This document shows, one piece after another, positions 39,426-50,308 of a DNA stretch of 64,000 nt. The stretch covers positions 3,906,001 through 3,970,000 of the forward strand of contig NZ_CP043727.1 in assembly GCF_009831415.1 (NCBI RefSeq), read 5' to 3'. Position 1 is the stretch's first letter, and every line of letters begins with the position of its first letter. The notes below the pieces were generated by a model. It worked only from the letters and a program-made list of their open reading frames with translations. It did no database searches and was not told where the DNA came from. The DNA comes from Yersinia canariae. Its GTDB lineage: Bacteria; Pseudomonadota; Gammaproteobacteria; Enterobacterales; Enterobacteriaceae. The position numbers were made by a program, and so were the translations under genes.

Positions 39426-39741
39426 AGTAGAGCCTCATATTGTCATTATTCGTAGAGAAGAAGTCAGCCATAACCCTGTCGACTACAGCTGCTGGTGTTA
39501 TACATAAATGTTAATTTTAGTTATTTAATGTTTATTAAAGTTAAATCTAAGGGATAAGCAGGGCAGTAAATGCGATTAAAATCACAATAATTAACAACCA
39601 TTAATGTTAAAAATCATAACAAATTGATTTTAAAAGATTAGAAGTAAAATTATATTCACGAAAAGTAACACTAATGCTGAGAGTGGCCCGTAATAAGCCA
39701 TCACTGAGAGCAATATGAGAGAGGAAATAGCCCGTGCGAAT
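39426..39741. other. Intergenic region between MFS carrier and entA
   Basis: About 315 bp, AT-rich, between the MFS start and the end of entA. It should contain the promoter of the MFS-denD unit. No coding frame or RNA was seen. Confidence 0.35.
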
Positions 39742-39777
39742 TACCCCACAACAATGAACAATGACTGTTATGGGGTA
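39742..39777 (-). terminator. Possible end of the entCEBA operon
   Basis: TACCCCA and TGGGGTA pair over a 22-nt loop, about 36 bp after the entA stop. No U-run follows on the minus strand. Confidence 0.4.
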
Positions 39778-39812
39778 TCAAGAAGAGGAGTTTATGGATG
39801 AAACTTGACCTA

Positions 39813-40586
39813 TCAGGCAGACAGTGTGGCACCGCCGTCGACCACAATATCTTGCATTGTGATGTGACTGGCTAAATCTGAGGCTAAAAACGCCACCGTG
39901 TTGGCGATTTCCTGCGGCATAGCAATTTTCCCCAACGGGATACCCAATTTATATTGCTGGGGAAAACCGGCAATTGTCTGCTGTTCGGCATCTTCGCTGC
40001 GCCACATACCGCGCTGCATGGGGGTATCGGTAGAACCGGGAGAAACCAGATTACAACGCACACCGTACGGCGCTAACTCCAAGCCAACACAATGACTGAA
40101 GCTGGTTAATGCCGCTTTAGAAGCACAATAAGCAGACATTTGGATGCGCGGCACATGGGCTGCATTAGAACCGACAGTGACGACAGCACCAAAACGCTGC
40201 TGTTTGAATTGTGGGATTAATTGGCGCAATAGATAAAATGCACCGAAAACATTCACATTAAAGCACTGTTGCCAGTCTTCCAGACTCAGTGCCTCGGTAT
40301 CTGCCATGCGCAAAATTCCTGCACCATTGACCAAAACATCAAGACGTGGAATCTCGCTCAATAAATGCCGGCACACCAGTTCGACTTGCTGCGAGTTGCT
40401 AATATCCAACAACGCTGTAGTGAAAGGGTAATTCTGTGTCGCCGCAAAGACTTTATCCAGCCCCACCACATCTGCGCCCAGTGCAACAAACTGACAAGCA
40501 ACTTGGTAGCCAATCCCTTGCCCGGCTCCCGTCACCCACACGCGTTTGCCGCTAAAATCCATCTGTGCAACTTTATTGGCAGCCAT
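39813..40586 (-). CDS. entA: 2,3-dihydro-2,3-dihydroxybenzoate dehydrogenase EntA
   Basis: A 257-residue NAD-dependent short-chain dehydrogenase that makes 2,3-dihydroxybenzoate. It has GAGQGIGY for cofactor binding, the YCASKAAL catalytic pair and NGAGILRM. The ATG at 40586 shares a base with the entB stop (TAATG), so MAANKV is the likely start even though E. coli EntA begins at the MDFSGK nine residues later. No entH follows, unlike the E. coli operon. Confidence 0.96.
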   Translation of the reverse strand: MAANKVAQMDFSGKRVWVTGAGQGIGYQVACQFVALGADVVGLDKVFAATQNYPFTTALLDISNSQQVELVCRHLLSEIPRLDVLVNGAGILRMADTEALSLEDWQQCFNVNVFGAFYLLRQLIPQFKQQRFGAVVTVGSNAAHVPRIQMSAYCASKAALTSFSHCVGLELAPYGVRCNLVSPGSTDTPMQRGMWRSEDAEQQTIAGFPQQYKLGIPLGKIAMPQEIANTVAFLASDLASHITMQDIVVDGGATLSA

Positions 40587-41494
40587 TATTCAGCTCCGGC
40601 CAGTGAGACTTTTTTGCTCAGCCCGGTAAGCTGCGGTTCCAGCAGTCTCCACCAACTATTCAGACTTGGGTTCTTCGCCAACTCAATAAAACTCAGTTCA
40701 ATACCTTGCTGACGCCATTGTGTTGCCAGCGCCATGATATGCACCGAACTCAGCCCATAGTCGATCAGATTGTCGTCTTCATCAAAATCTTGATCACTTT
40801 CATCAATCAGGGCCAGTAATTGCTGCTTAAGCTGCTTTTTGCTGAAAATTAATGTATTTTCGTTCCTGTTCGCGACAATTTCATCAGTAAAAATAACCCG
40901 CCCACTGCGCGTAGCGACATACTTAAGTGCCATCAAATGCTCTTCTAGCGAGAAATCAGCAATAGCATCAGCGACCATAAAAGGTTGAATATCTTGCATA
41001 AAAGCATCTGTAGCCGTTGTCAGGCACCCGATATGACCATAAATGCCGCAGATAACCAACTGGTCACGGCCCTTATCCGCCATGATTTGGCGTAATGGTG
41101 AACGGTAAAACGCGCTATAGCGCCATTTAACAAGCACTTCATCATCCGTATCCGGTGTCAATTCTGACACAACCCGTTGTTTGGCTGGATGATTATTTAA
41201 GCCCGCCCCCCACATATCATTGAGTAATGCACGATCTTCAGCACTTTGATGATTGGGTTGAGCGGTGTAAATAACAGGAACTCCCTGTTGCTTACATTTA
41301 TTTCTCAGGGCCACAATATTAGCGATAACTTGCTGTATCAACGGGTTACTTTCACCGTAGAAACTCACAAAATAGTCCTGCATATCATGAATAAGCAGCA
41401 CCGCTCGGTCCGGGTTGAACTGCCAATTCACTTTATTCGCGGGAAATTGCCCCACTTTAGGGAGTTCATAAGCAGAAAGAACAGGGATAGCCAT
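40586..41494 (-). CDS. entB: Isochorismatase / aryl carrier protein EntB
   Basis: A 302-residue bifunctional protein. Residues about 1-210 form the isochorismatase domain (LLIHDMQDYFVSFYG, KWRYSAFYRSPL, GIYGHIGCLTTATDAFM) and about 225-300 the aryl carrier domain with the phosphopantetheine Ser in DYGLSSVHIM. The start at 41494 (MAIPVL) matches E. coli EntB and has AAGGA upstream. It yields the dihydrodiol for EntA and then carries activated DHB to EntF. The phosphopantetheinyl transferase (EntD type) is not in the window. Confidence 0.96.
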   Translation of the reverse strand: MAIPVLSAYELPKVGQFPANKVNWQFNPDRAVLLIHDMQDYFVSFYGESNPLIQQVIANIVALRNKCKQQGVPVIYTAQPNHQSAEDRALLNDMWGAGLNNHPAKQRVVSELTPDTDDEVLVKWRYSAFYRSPLRQIMADKGRDQLVICGIYGHIGCLTTATDAFMQDIQPFMVADAIADFSLEEHLMALKYVATRSGRVIFTDEIVANRNENTLIFSKKQLKQQLLALIDESDQDFDEDDNLIDYGLSSVHIMALATQWRQQGIELSFIELAKNPSLNSWWRLLEPQLTGLSKKVSLAGAE

Positions 41495-41504
41495 CATAAA
41501 ATCC

Positions 41505-43148
41505 TTATTTGCTAAGCGCACTGAGGCGGTCTTGAATATCCTGGCGCAACCGCTTTTTATCTATCTTGCCGACAGGAGTAACAGGTAGGCTGGTAACCAT
41601 TTCAAAGCGATCGGGTAATTTAAAATCCGCCACGCCCATCTCACGCAGATATTTACGTAAAGTCACTGGCCGTAGATTGGCATTCGTGCCAACAATAAAA
41701 GCGCAGCTTTTCTCACCCATCATCTCGTCTGGCATAGAAACCAATGCCGCGTGAATAATGTCGTCATGAGCCACCAGCAGGTTTTCAATCTCTTCTGCCG
41801 CAATTTTTTCACCGCCGCGGTTAATCTGATCTTTTTCCCGCCCGACCACTCGCAAATAGCCCTCCTCCGTCATCTGCACCAAATCACCTGAATGATAAAA
41901 ACCTTCACTATCAAAGGCATTGGCATTGTGAGCCGGGCTGCGGTAATAGCCACGGAAGGTATAGGGGCCGCGAGTCACCAGCGCGCCAACCTCGCCGATA
42001 GCAACAGGAAATCCATCACTATCAACCACTTTGATTTCATCATCCTCGCTGATAGGTCGCCCTTGGGTGGTAAACACCAAATGGTCGCTGTCACCAAAAC
42101 GGGTGTAATTCACCAATCCTTCCGCCATTCCCAGCACCTGTTGTAACTGGCAACCCAATATCTGTGGGATACGCCGCGCCAGTGACTCACTGAGTTTTGC
42201 CCCGCCAACCTGCAAGACCTGCAAACTGGCCAAGTCAGCTGCAAAATGTTCTGCGGCTTGTAACCACAGGGCTACGGCCGGAGGAACCAAAGAGGTAAAC
42301 GTAATCTGATGGCGCTTAATCAGCGGAAAACAGCTCATGGCACTGGGGTCTGGGGCTAACACTACACAGCCGCCGGCGTAAAAGACCCCGAGAGCCCCCG
42401 GTGAACTGAGCGGGTAATTATGAGCCGCCGGTAAGGCGCAGAGGTAGCGGGTGTGCTCATCGAGCTGACAGATTTCTGCACTGGCACGCACACTGTAGTA
42501 ATAGTCATTGTGCGTGCGGGGGATCAATTTTGGCGTACCGGTACTGCCACCAGAAAGCTGGAAAAAGGCCACTTCATCGGCAGCTGACGGGTGAAATTCG
42601 TCAGTTTCCTTCTCTAATTCATCCAATCCATCGCCATACAGCAAAGTCTCCAGCGACTGGGCATAATCCGTATTTCCCGCCATGATCAAGAACTCCAGCA
42701 TCGGCACTTTTTGCTGGAGCTGGGCGCAATAGTCCCCTTCGACAAACAGGTTATGACCGGCATGTGCAATCAGCAAACGCGGTTGGATCTGTTCAATATA
42801 AGCATTTAATTCCAACCGATTATGGCTGAACAATGCATTGACCGGCGCCACACCGATTTTCAACAGCGCGAAGTAAACCAGATAGAATTCAGCACAATTG
42901 GGCAATTGAACCAATGCCGTATCACCACAGCGCAAGCCCAAATGAGTTAAGTGCGCAGCCAACCGCTGTGCCGCCTGCTCAAACTGCGCATAACTTATGT
43001 GGCGCTCACCACAAATGATGGCCGTCGCCGCCGGCCGTATCTGGCATTGGCGTGACAAAATCTCAGTCATCGGCTGAGCAGTCCAATACCCTTTCTCGCG
43101 ATAGCGGCGAGCAAACTCCTCCGGCCAACGGGTAAATTCAATACTCAT
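41505..43148 (-). CDS. entE: DHB-AMP ligase EntE
   Basis: A 547-residue stand-alone adenylating enzyme that activates 2,3-dihydroxybenzoate and loads it on EntB. The AMP-binding motif [20 protein letters not shown], the [10 protein letters not shown] region and the C-terminal [10 protein letters not shown] lysine are present. The aryl-acid pocket segment [11 protein letters not shown] is typical for DhbE/EntE. The start overlaps the entC stop as ATGA. Confidence 0.96.
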   Translation of the reverse strand: MSIEFTRWPEEFARRYREKGYWTAQPMTEILSRQCQIRPAATAIICGERHISYAQFEQAAQRLAAHLTHLGLRCGDTALVQLPNCAEFYLVYFALLKIGVAPVNALFSHNRLELNAYIEQIQPRLLIAHAGHNLFVEGDYCAQLQQKVPMLEFLIMAGNTDYAQSLETLLYGDGLDELEKETDEFHPSAADEVAFFQLSGGSTGTPKLIPRTHNDYYYSVRASAEICQLDEHTRYLCALPAAHNYPLSSPGALGVFYAGGCVVLAPDPSAMSCFPLIKRHQITFTSLVPPAVALWLQAAEHFAADLASLQVLQVGGAKLSESLARRIPQILGCQLQQVLGMAEGLVNYTRFGDSDHLVFTTQGRPISEDDEIKVVDSDGFPVAIGEVGALVTRGPYTFRGYYRSPAHNANAFDSEGFYHSGDLVQMTEEGYLRVVGREKDQINRGGEKIAAEEIENLLVAHDDIIHAALVSMPDEMMGEKSCAFIVGTNANLRPVTLRKYLREMGVADFKLPDRFEMVTSLPVTPVGKIDKKRLRQDIQDRLSALSK

Positions 43149-44317
43149 AGCAGCGCTCCTGGTGGGGTGATGGCAATAGCATTGAGCATGGTGCCCAGCT
43201 TAGCTTCAGTTTCTCTCCATTCCGACGCGGGTTGCGACGCCGCAACAATGCCCGCCCCCGCAAATAACCGGACTTGTGTGGGATGTACAGTGGCGCAACG
43301 GATAATCACCGCCCATTCACCATTGCCCTGCTCATCACACCAACCCACAATTCCGCTGAATAAGCCCCGCTCAAAAGGCTCAAGTTGTCGAATTAATTGG
43401 CGGGCTTTTTGCGTCGGTAATCCACACAATGCCGGGGTGGGATGTAACAGATTAGCCAGTTCCAAGACTCGCATTTGCGGGTTTTCCAGCTCACCACTGA
43501 TGGCAGAAGATAGGTGCCACAATGCAGCGGTGTTAATCAATGAAGGCTGTGAGGGAATATTCAACTGGGTGCAATAAGGTGTAAGTAGGCGGCGGATTTC
43601 ATCGATAACCAGTCGATGTTCATATTGGTCTTTCTCTGAGTCCAATAATGCCTGGCTGATATCCAGATCATCTTGCGGGTCGATTTGGCGTTTCGCGGAT
43701 CCTGCCAGCGGATTGGTGTAAACCCCGCCGCGATGCTTACGAACCAATAATTCAGGGCTGGCACCCAGCAATACGCCGCCATCCGCAAGGGGGACTCGGA
43801 AATGATGGGCGGTGCTGTTTTGGATCAGTAAATGATTCATCACCTGATCACTATCAACCGGGGTCTCAGTATCAATTTCCAGAATACGAGAAAGAACAAC
43901 TTTATGGATTGCCCCGCGCTGACACGCGGCAACGGCCTCGGCAACAATATGTTTGAACTCATTTTCATCCGGCAGGCTACGTATGGCGCGGGTCGTCACG
44001 GGCTGGCGATCCTCAACACGCGCGGCATCCACCAGGTGTTGCCGGTCACAAATCTGATAACTTTCGGGAATAAATAAGCACGACGCCTGACTGGCATCAA
44101 AAGGTATTGCCCCGACGATGATAGGCTGTTGTTGCCCGGCATCACGTGCCCGCTGAAGCGCAGTTTGCAGGGCAGATTGCAGTGAATGGTTATGGCCAGC
44201 ACGGCCTTGTGCTGCTTGATTAATTCGTTCGAAGATACCCTGAGTTTTGATACTCTGGTGTCTTGAAGTAAATAAAAATGTCGAGGATACGGCTGAAAAC
44301 GGCGAATTAACGGGCAT
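43145..44317 (-). CDS. entC: Isochorismate synthase EntC
   Basis: A 390-residue chorismate-using enzyme that commits chorismate to DHB. It has the catalytic regions [43 protein letters not shown] and [21 protein letters not shown]. The start at 44317 (MPVNSP) gives the usual length; the frame runs up to 44404 but those codons overlap the Fur operator and coincide with untranslated DNA. First gene of entCEBA, divergent from fepB. Confidence 0.94.
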   Translation of the reverse strand: MPVNSPFSAVSSTFLFTSRHQSIKTQGIFERINQAAQGRAGHNHSLQSALQTALQRARDAGQQQPIIVGAIPFDASQASCLFIPESYQICDRQHLVDAARVEDRQPVTTRAIRSLPDENEFKHIVAEAVAACQRGAIHKVVLSRILEIDTETPVDSDQVMNHLLIQNSTAHHFRVPLADGGVLLGASPELLVRKHRGGVYTNPLAGSAKRQIDPQDDLDISQALLDSEKDQYEHRLVIDEIRRLLTPYCTQLNIPSQPSLINTAALWHLSSAISGELENPQMRVLELANLLHPTPALCGLPTQKARQLIRQLEPFERGLFSGIVGWCDEQGNGEWAVIIRCATVHPTQVRLFAGAGIVAASQPASEWRETEAKLGTMLNAIAITPPGALL

Positions 44318-44383
44318 TTCTTCAGAGCTGCCATGTTCTTCAGAGTTGCGGTATCGCACAAAGACCTCCACTGCGATGTAAAT

Positions 44384-44402
44384 AGTAATGATAATTACTA
44401 TC
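44384..44402. promoter_or_regulatory. Fur box between entC and fepB
   Basis: AGTAATGATAATTACTATC matches the Fur consensus GATAATGATAATCATTATC at 15 of 19 positions by my count. It lies between divergent entC and fepB and would repress both when iron is plentiful. Confidence 0.85.
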
Positions 44403-44533
44403 ATTCCTTTTTGTGCGTGATAAATTACGACTAACCATTCGCATTGTCAATCAATGTAAAGATATTATTGATAAAGCTTACTTATATATCCCCGCCGATA
44501 TGGGGTCTTAAAATAGAAAGAGAAAATGCCGTT

Positions 44534-45577
44534 ATGTCCTTTTATATCAGTAACTTTCAACATAAAGCATCGCGTTTAATATTGATGAGTCTGGGAATTT
44601 TTGGCCTCATTTTCAGCTTGTCTGGTTGTAAACCCGCAGAAGAAACCACCGGTGAGCAAGCTCCATCATCCAGCAGCGAAAACACAACCGCATGGACTCG
44701 CACAGTAGAAACGGCGAAAGGCCCGGTAACATTGACACATCAACCAATGCGGATCGTGTCCACAAGTATCACCATCACCGGGACTTTGCTGGCTATAAAT
44801 GCTCCTGTGATTGCCAGTGGGGCGACGGTGCCTGATACCACAGTCGCTGACCATCAAGGTTTCTTTACACAATGGTCAGATGTTGCACAGGCCAAAAAAC
44901 TGGTGCCGATGTATCACACCGAACCCAATGCCGAAGCCGTCGCGGGCATGAATCCGGATGTCATTATTATTTCTGCCACCGGCGGGGATTCAGCATTGAA
45001 GTTGTATGACCAACTGTCAGCTATCGCACCGACATTAGTAATCAATTATGATGATAAAAGTTGGCAAGAGTTAGCTGTCGTACTGGGGAAAGCGACCGGA
45101 CATGAAGCCGATGCTCAGCAAGTTATTGAGAAATTCGCCAATCGGCTCAATGAGGTAAAGCAGAACATTACGCTGCCACCGCAACCTGTTTCGGCGTTTG
45201 TCTATCAAGCTGCGGGTAGCACGGCCAATTTGTGGACAGAAAATTCGGCGCAGGGGAAATTGTTGCAGGAATTAGGCTTCACACTGGCGGAAATCCCTGA
45301 TGCAGTGAAGGGCAATACCAGTATGGGGCACCGCAAGGATATCATCCAACTGGGTGGGGAGAAGCTGGCGGAGGGCCTGAATGGCGAGACTATCTTGCTC
45401 TTTTCCGGAGACCAGCCGGCAATTGACGCACTGAAAAGTAATAAGTTTTTAGCTCATATTCCCGCAATTGAACACGAACGAGTTTATGCCGCTGGCTATG
45501 ATACATTCCGGTTGGATTATTATAGTGCGAGTAATTTGTTGGCACGGATTGAGGGGATGTTTAAGACAACACCTTAA
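44534..45577 (+). CDS. fepB: Siderophore ABC transporter substrate-binding lipoprotein (FepB-like)
   Basis: A 347-residue binding protein of the iron-siderophore class (Fhud/BtuF type): RIVSTSITITGTLLAINAPVIASG, NPDVIIISATGGDSALKLYDQL and the C-terminal AGYDTFRLDYYSASNLLARI. The start at 44534 gives a signal with the lipobox IFSLSGC (Cys about 32), so it is a lipoprotein, whereas E. coli FepB is a soluble periplasmic protein. It should pass the ferric siderophore to FepDG. It is separated from fepDGC by entS. Confidence 0.92.
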   Translation: MSFYISNFQHKASRLILMSLGIFGLIFSLSGCKPAEETTGEQAPSSSSENTTAWTRTVETAKGPVTLTHQPMRIVSTSITITGTLLAINAPVIASGATVPDTTVADHQGFFTQWSDVAQAKKLVPMYHTEPNAEAVAGMNPDVIIISATGGDSALKLYDQLSAIAPTLVINYDDKSWQELAVVLGKATGHEADAQQVIEKFANRLNEVKQNITLPPQPVSAFVYQAAGSTANLWTENSAQGKLLQELGFTLAEIPDAVKGNTSMGHRKDIIQLGGEKLAEGLNGETILLFSGDQPAIDALKSNKFLAHIPAIEHERVYAAGYDTFRLDYYSASNLLARIEGMFKTTP

Positions 45578-45689
45578 TAATTGTACTTTTTTACAGTGTC
45601 GGCGCTGGTTTCTATTGATAATCGTTTGGTTATCACCTTAATTTTATCGTCTCAACCAAACTGGGGCGATAAGTAAGGGCATCCGCGAA

Positions 45690-45800
45690 GTGGGCAAGTG
45701 ATACATGCAAAGTGCGAGATTGCATAAGGGGCCATGCTTATGGCCCCCCTTTGTCGATGAGTTCATCGGCAGCTATGTTAACCCGGCAGTTTAACAACCG
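45690..45800. repeat. Intergenic repeat copy 1 with terminator, between fepB and entS
   Basis: About 105 bp resembling a second copy after fepC (50309-50420). Inside it GGGGCCAT-GCTT-ATGGCCCC forms a strong stem (45728-45747), and both copies share flanks (GTGGGC..., TTCATCG...GTTAAC). It ends transcription of two convergent genes. Confidence 0.7.
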
Positions 45801-45835
45801 CCCGTGTCACTTAATCAACTGAAAGCTGAGCCTAT

Positions 45836-47116
45836 CTAATCCACCATTTCCTCAGCTTTATGACTCTCATTACCCTCATCAGAAACCTCATCGCCCATCG
45901 TCGCACGACGCAATGTCCCACCACAGACGGCAATAACACCGCCTACCGCCGCGGCGGCCATGCCGAAGGTCAAGGCACTGAGCGCTGGGGCCATGACTCT
46001 CGCCAATACACCTAATCCCAATGCGCCGAATGATTCACCGGCAACAAACTGCACATTCCACAGACTGTTGACCCGCCCTAATAGAGCATCCGGTGTATGG
46101 GTTTGCACCAAAGTATATTGCAACAACCCACTGATAGACCCCAAATAGCCGTATAGCAACAAACCGGGCAGCGCCAGATAGAAATTATGCGTTAGTCCTA
46201 ATGTCCCAATAGCTAAAAAAGCAGCAATTGAACTGTACATCAGCACCATTCCGGGCCGCCGAACCTGATTAACCCAGCCACTGGTAAAAGCGCCAATTGT
46301 CGCCCCGAGCGGCACCACGGAATACATCAAACCAATCTGTGACGCCCCCACGTGATAAGTGCTCTCCGCCAAGGCCGGGAACAAAATACGAATAGCCCCA
46401 ATCATGCTGACTAATGTCCCCAACAGCACCACGGAACCCACGACTTTATGCTGCAATACGAATGAAATCCCCGTCGCTAACGCGCGTAAAGGGTGTTCGT
46501 GCTGGCTTATCGTCGGTTTCATTGAGGGCAAACTCAACAGCGGTAGCAATGTTAACATCGTCCCCACCGCAGCAATGCCATAGTTCCAACCGACCCCACC
46601 ATAGACAATGACCAGGCCGCCAATCGCCGGGGAAATCACTGAACCGAAACGCACGGTTAGCATGCTTAATCCCCCCGCTGCCGCCAGGTTTTCCCGCCCG
46701 ACCAGCGAGGGCGTGGCCGCCATTAATGCCGTCATACCGAGCGCACCAAAAAAACCGTCCCAAGCCGCTAAGACATACAATACCCACAATGAGGGCGTTG
46801 CAGAGAACGCGTTGAAACTTAAGCCAATAAAACCTAAACCACAGGTAAAACGGGCAAATAAGATCAGTTTTCGGCGATCAAGTCTGTCCGCTAATACACC
46901 GCCCAACAGTAGGCCGATAAACATCCCTACGCCATCCAAGGTCACAGCCAACCCCACCTGCAAGGTTGATCCGGTCATCATTTGTATCTGTACCGGTACT
47001 GCAACAGTGAGCATTCCCAGCCCTAATATCGAAATAAAGCGGGCAAAAAAGACTGCACGAAAGTTAGCATTACTCTTTAACAGGCTGAAATCCAAAAGAA
47101 TCGGCGATTTTGCCAT
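45836..47116 (-). CDS. entS: Siderophore exporter EntS
   Basis: A 426-residue, 12-TM major facilitator carrying NFRAVFFARFISILGLGMLTVAVPVQI at the start and GRVNSLWNVQFVAGESFGALGLG near the end, as in EntS. It exports the finished catecholate across the inner membrane. It is read leftward, convergent with fepB, and divergent from fepD with a Fur box between them. The terminal charged tail (DEGNESHKAEEMVD) is specific to this copy. Confidence 0.94.
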   Translation of the reverse strand: MAKSPILLDFSLLKSNANFRAVFFARFISILGLGMLTVAVPVQIQMMTGSTLQVGLAVTLDGVGMFIGLLLGGVLADRLDRRKLILFARFTCGLGFIGLSFNAFSATPSLWVLYVLAAWDGFFGALGMTALMAATPSLVGRENLAAAGGLSMLTVRFGSVISPAIGGLVIVYGGVGWNYGIAAVGTMLTLLPLLSLPSMKPTISQHEHPLRALATGISFVLQHKVVGSVVLLGTLVSMIGAIRILFPALAESTYHVGASQIGLMYSVVPLGATIGAFTSGWVNQVRRPGMVLMYSSIAAFLAIGTLGLTHNFYLALPGLLLYGYLGSISGLLQYTLVQTHTPDALLGRVNSLWNVQFVAGESFGALGLGVLARVMAPALSALTFGMAAAAVGGVIAVCGGTLRRATMGDEVSDEGNESHKAEEMVD

Positions 47117-47245
47117 GATTGTTTAATCCGTTAATGTAGGTTGCAGTTACCTGTCATGGTGACAAAAAGAACATAAATCTTGCTTGGGAGAGAGTTTTGC
47201 CGATGCATTCCCATAATAAGTCGTGTTAACATACATCAATTAAAT

Positions 47246-47264
47246 AGTAATGATAATCAAAACG
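47246..47264. promoter_or_regulatory. Fur box between entS and fepD
   Basis: AGTAATGATAATCAAAACG has a perfect core (TAATGATAATCA) and about 13 of 19 consensus positions. It sits between divergent entS and fepDGC. Confidence 0.75.
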
Positions 47265-47312
47265 ATAACAAAAATCATTTATAAAAATCAGCATTGTTAA
47301 AAAAGAGTTACA

Positions 47313-48380
47313 ATGTCAAAAACTGATCCCCAACCCCCATCTTCGCCAAAATGGCTACAGTTGGCCCCCGCTGTCAGTAAAAACAATCCCCACCGCCGTG
47401 GGCTTTTGCTATTACTCAGCATTGTTGTATTGATGCTCGTGATGGCTGCTAGCCTGATGTTCGGTGCAAAAGCCATTCCCTTTTCCGTCGTCTGGCACAG
47501 TTTGCTGGGGGAATATGGCAATGCTGACAGCATCTTAATATTGGAGTCTCGCCTGCCCCGCACCTTGATTGGTGTGCTCGCCGGGGCTGCGCTGGGGTTA
47601 TCAGGTGCCGTGATTCAAGCGCTGACCCGCAACCCACTCGCTGATCCCGGGATTCTGGGGGTCAATGCTGGGGCCAGTTTCGCCGTAGTCATCGGGATCA
47701 CGGTGTTCGGCGTGCATGCTATTCATGGTTATATGCTCTCGGCCTTTATAGGCGCGATGGTCACTACTTTGGTGGTGTACTGGGTGGGAACCCTGGGCGC
47801 TGGGCGTGTTAACCCATTGCGACTGACACTCTCTGGCGTGGCTATTGGGGCGGTGTTAATGGGCATTTCTTCGGGCATATCCCTGACACATCCACAGGTT
47901 TATGACAGTGTCCGCTTCTGGCAAGCCGGTTCGCTGGATATTCGCAATATGTCGGTGGTGGTGGCGGTAGCGCCAGCCATTCTTCTTGGCTGTGTGATTG
48001 CCTTACTGCTGGCACGCCCCCTCAATGCCATGCATATGGGGGAAGATTTAGCCGCCGCAATTGGCGCTCGCATTGCTCAGACCCAATTTTGGGCGGTGGT
48101 GACGGTGACCTTATTATGTGGTGCCGCCACCGCCGCTGTTGGCCCTATCGCCTTTGTGGGTTTGATGGTGCCGCATATTGCTCGCTGGATTGTCGGGCCG
48201 AATCAATGTTGGATTCTCCCATTCACAATGGTAATGACTCCAATTTTGCTATTGGTTTCAGATATTGTTGGCCGCTTTCTGGTTCCGGGCGAATTGCGCG
48301 TTTCCATCGTGACGGCATTTATTGGCGCCCCTTTATTGATCTGGCTGGTACGCCGTAACAAAAGGATGAGCGCATTATGA
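47313..48380 (+). CDS. fepD: Ferric siderophore permease FepD
   Basis: A 355-residue, roughly ten-TM permease of the FecCD family. Family marks are SRLPRTLIGVLAGAALGLSGAVIQALTRNPLADPGILGVNAGA and GPIAFVGLMVPHIAR, the loop that docks the ATPase. The N-terminus is longer than E. coli FepD. It starts the fepDGC operon under the Fur box. Confidence 0.95.
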   Translation: MSKTDPQPPSSPKWLQLAPAVSKNNPHRRGLLLLLSIVVLMLVMAASLMFGAKAIPFSVVWHSLLGEYGNADSILILESRLPRTLIGVLAGAALGLSGAVIQALTRNPLADPGILGVNAGASFAVVIGITVFGVHAIHGYMLSAFIGAMVTTLVVYWVGTLGAGRVNPLRLTLSGVAIGAVLMGISSGISLTHPQVYDSVRFWQAGSLDIRNMSVVVAVAPAILLGCVIALLLARPLNAMHMGEDLAAAIGARIAQTQFWAVVTVTLLCGAATAAVGPIAFVGLMVPHIARWIVGPNQCWILPFTMVMTPILLLVSDIVGRFLVPGELRVSIVTAFIGAPLLIWLVRRNKRMSAL

Positions 48381-49420
48381 AGTCTGCCACACCACCGTGG
48401 CTATTGGGCCGCCCGGATGGTCCGATAAATCTGCGCATCCAGCCACGTAGCTTGATTGTTGGCGGTTTACTACTGCTGGCCTGTTTATTGGCGGCCATAT
48501 TGGCATTAATGGTCGGTACGATGCCGTTATCTCCAGGGCAAGTATTTGAAGCTTTATTCGGCCACGCCAATGGTGCGGTGAACATTATTGTTAACCAATG
48601 GCGATTACCCCGTGCGGTAATGGCACTGATTTTCGGTGCGGCGCTGGGTATCAGTGGCGCAATATTTCAGTCATTAGTGCGTAACCCACTAGGCAGCCCC
48701 GATATCATCGGTTTTAATGCGGGAGCTTATACTGGCGCACTGGTGGCGATTACCGTGTTCAACGGCAACTATTTTGAGATTGCCAGCAGCGCGCTGGGGG
48801 GTGGGTTGCTGTCCGCCATCGCGGTGTACCTTTTGGCTTACCGCCAGGGGATTCAGGGCTTTCGGCTGATTATTGTCGGTATTGCCATTGGCGCGATGTT
48901 AACGGCATTTAATACTTGGCTGACCATCACGGCATCATTGGAAGCCGCCATGACTGCCGCCGCCTGGGGGGCCGGTTCACTCAATGGCCTGACATGGGCG
49001 AAAGGCCTGCCGTCGGTGATGTTTATCATTATCGCCACCGTGATTGCTATGTTACTGAGTCGCCGCATGCCACTGCTGGAAATGGGCGATGATGCGGCGG
49101 GAGCCTTAGGGGTTCCGGTCGAAAAAACGCGTTTGGGCCTGATGGCTATCGGCGTCATCTTGATGGCCGCAGTCACCGCCGCCGCTGGGCCGATTTCCTT
49201 TATTGCATTGGCCGCCCCCCAGATTGCAAAACGCCTGTCGGGGACATCGTCTGTGACGTTAACCGCCTCTGCGCTAATGGGCGCTTTATTACTGATTGCC
49301 GCGGATTTATGCGCCCAGCACCTGTTCTCACCGAATCAATTACCGGTCGGAGTGGTCACAATCAGCATCGGCGGTCTGTATCTTATTTGGCTTTTAATCC
49401 GGGAGTCCGGGCGATCATGA
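48377..49420 (+). CDS. fepG: Ferric siderophore permease FepG
   Basis: A 347-residue partner permease of the FecCD family, with RLPRAVMALIFGAALGISGAIFQSLVRNPLGSPDIIGFNAGA and GPISFIALAAPQIAKRL. It overlaps fepD by the ATGA type and pairs with it in the inner membrane. Confidence 0.95.
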   Translation: MKSATPPWLLGRPDGPINLRIQPRSLIVGGLLLLACLLAAILALMVGTMPLSPGQVFEALFGHANGAVNIIVNQWRLPRAVMALIFGAALGISGAIFQSLVRNPLGSPDIIGFNAGAYTGALVAITVFNGNYFEIASSALGGGLLSAIAVYLLAYRQGIQGFRLIIVGIAIGAMLTAFNTWLTITASLEAAMTAAAWGAGSLNGLTWAKGLPSVMFIIIATVIAMLLSRRMPLLEMGDDAAGALGVPVEKTRLGLMAIGVILMAAVTAAAGPISFIALAAPQIAKRLSGTSSVTLTASALMGALLLIAADLCAQHLFSPNQLPVGVVTISIGGLYLIWLLIRESGRS

Positions 49421-50229
49421 GTAATGTTAGCTCCGCTAGCTCAAAAACATCTCGCTTGCAGGCTGAAGCCCTGACATTGGGCTATGACGGCAAGATAATT
49501 AGCGAGAACCTGAGTGTTTCCATTCCTGATGGCGAGTTTACGGTTATCGTCGGCCCCAACGCCTGTGGCAAGTCAACACTGCTGCGCGCTTTGAGCCGGT
49601 TGTTGAAACCACAAGCAGGTCAGGTAATTTTAGATGGCAAAAACATTGCCAGCCTTGATACCCGACACGTCGCGCGTCATTTGGGCTTATTACCGCAAAG
49701 CTCACAAGCACCTGATGGTATCAGTGTGCTGGATTTAGTGGCCCGTGGCCGCTATCCCCATCAGAAATTATTACAGCAATGGACGCAAGCCGACAGACAG
49801 GCAGTCAGTAATGCCATGCAAGCCACCGGTGTCAGTGAACTGGCGGACAGGTCAGTGGATGCTCTATCCGGTGGGCAGCGCCAACGCGTATGGATAGCCA
49901 TGGTACTGGCGCAGCAAACTCCCTTGCTGTTGTTAGATGAGCCAACCACTTATCTGGATATCGCCCATCAGATTGATTTACTTGAGTTATTCAGCAGTCT
50001 TAATCAGCAACATAATCATACGTTAGTTGCCGTTTTGCATGACCTTAACCATGCTTGCCGCTACGCCACCCATATTATCGCCATGCGCGATGGGCAGGTC
50101 GTGACACAAGGCAAACCGCGCGATGTGATCACCGCCGATCTGGTCGAGCAAGTCTTTGGCATGCCGTGTTTGATTATTGATGATCCGATTTCACATACGC
50201 CGTTGGTGATACCGAAAGGGCGATTTTAA
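49417..50229 (+). CDS. fepC: Ferric siderophore ABC ATPase FepC
   Basis: A 270-residue ATPase. Walker A is VGPNACGKSTLLRAL, the signature ALSGGQRQRVWIAMVLAQ, Walker B LLLLDEPTTYLD and the switch His in VLHDLNHACRYA. The start at 49417 overlaps the fepG stop (ATGA); the longer frame upstream reads through fepG. It energises uptake by FepDG. Confidence 0.96.
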   Translation: MSNVSSASSKTSRLQAEALTLGYDGKIISENLSVSIPDGEFTVIVGPNACGKSTLLRALSRLLKPQAGQVILDGKNIASLDTRHVARHLGLLPQSSQAPDGISVLDLVARGRYPHQKLLQQWTQADRQAVSNAMQATGVSELADRSVDALSGGQRQRVWIAMVLAQQTPLLLLDEPTTYLDIAHQIDLLELFSSLNQQHNHTLVAVLHDLNHACRYATHIIAMRDGQVVTQGKPRDVITADLVEQVFGMPCLIIDDPISHTPLVIPKGRF

Positions 50230-50308
50230 TTTTTAACAATAGGCCGGATTAGGTTTCGGTTGAGAGCCGTGCAGTGCTCACTTTATCTCTGTGGCCTCAA
50301 CTGAGCAG

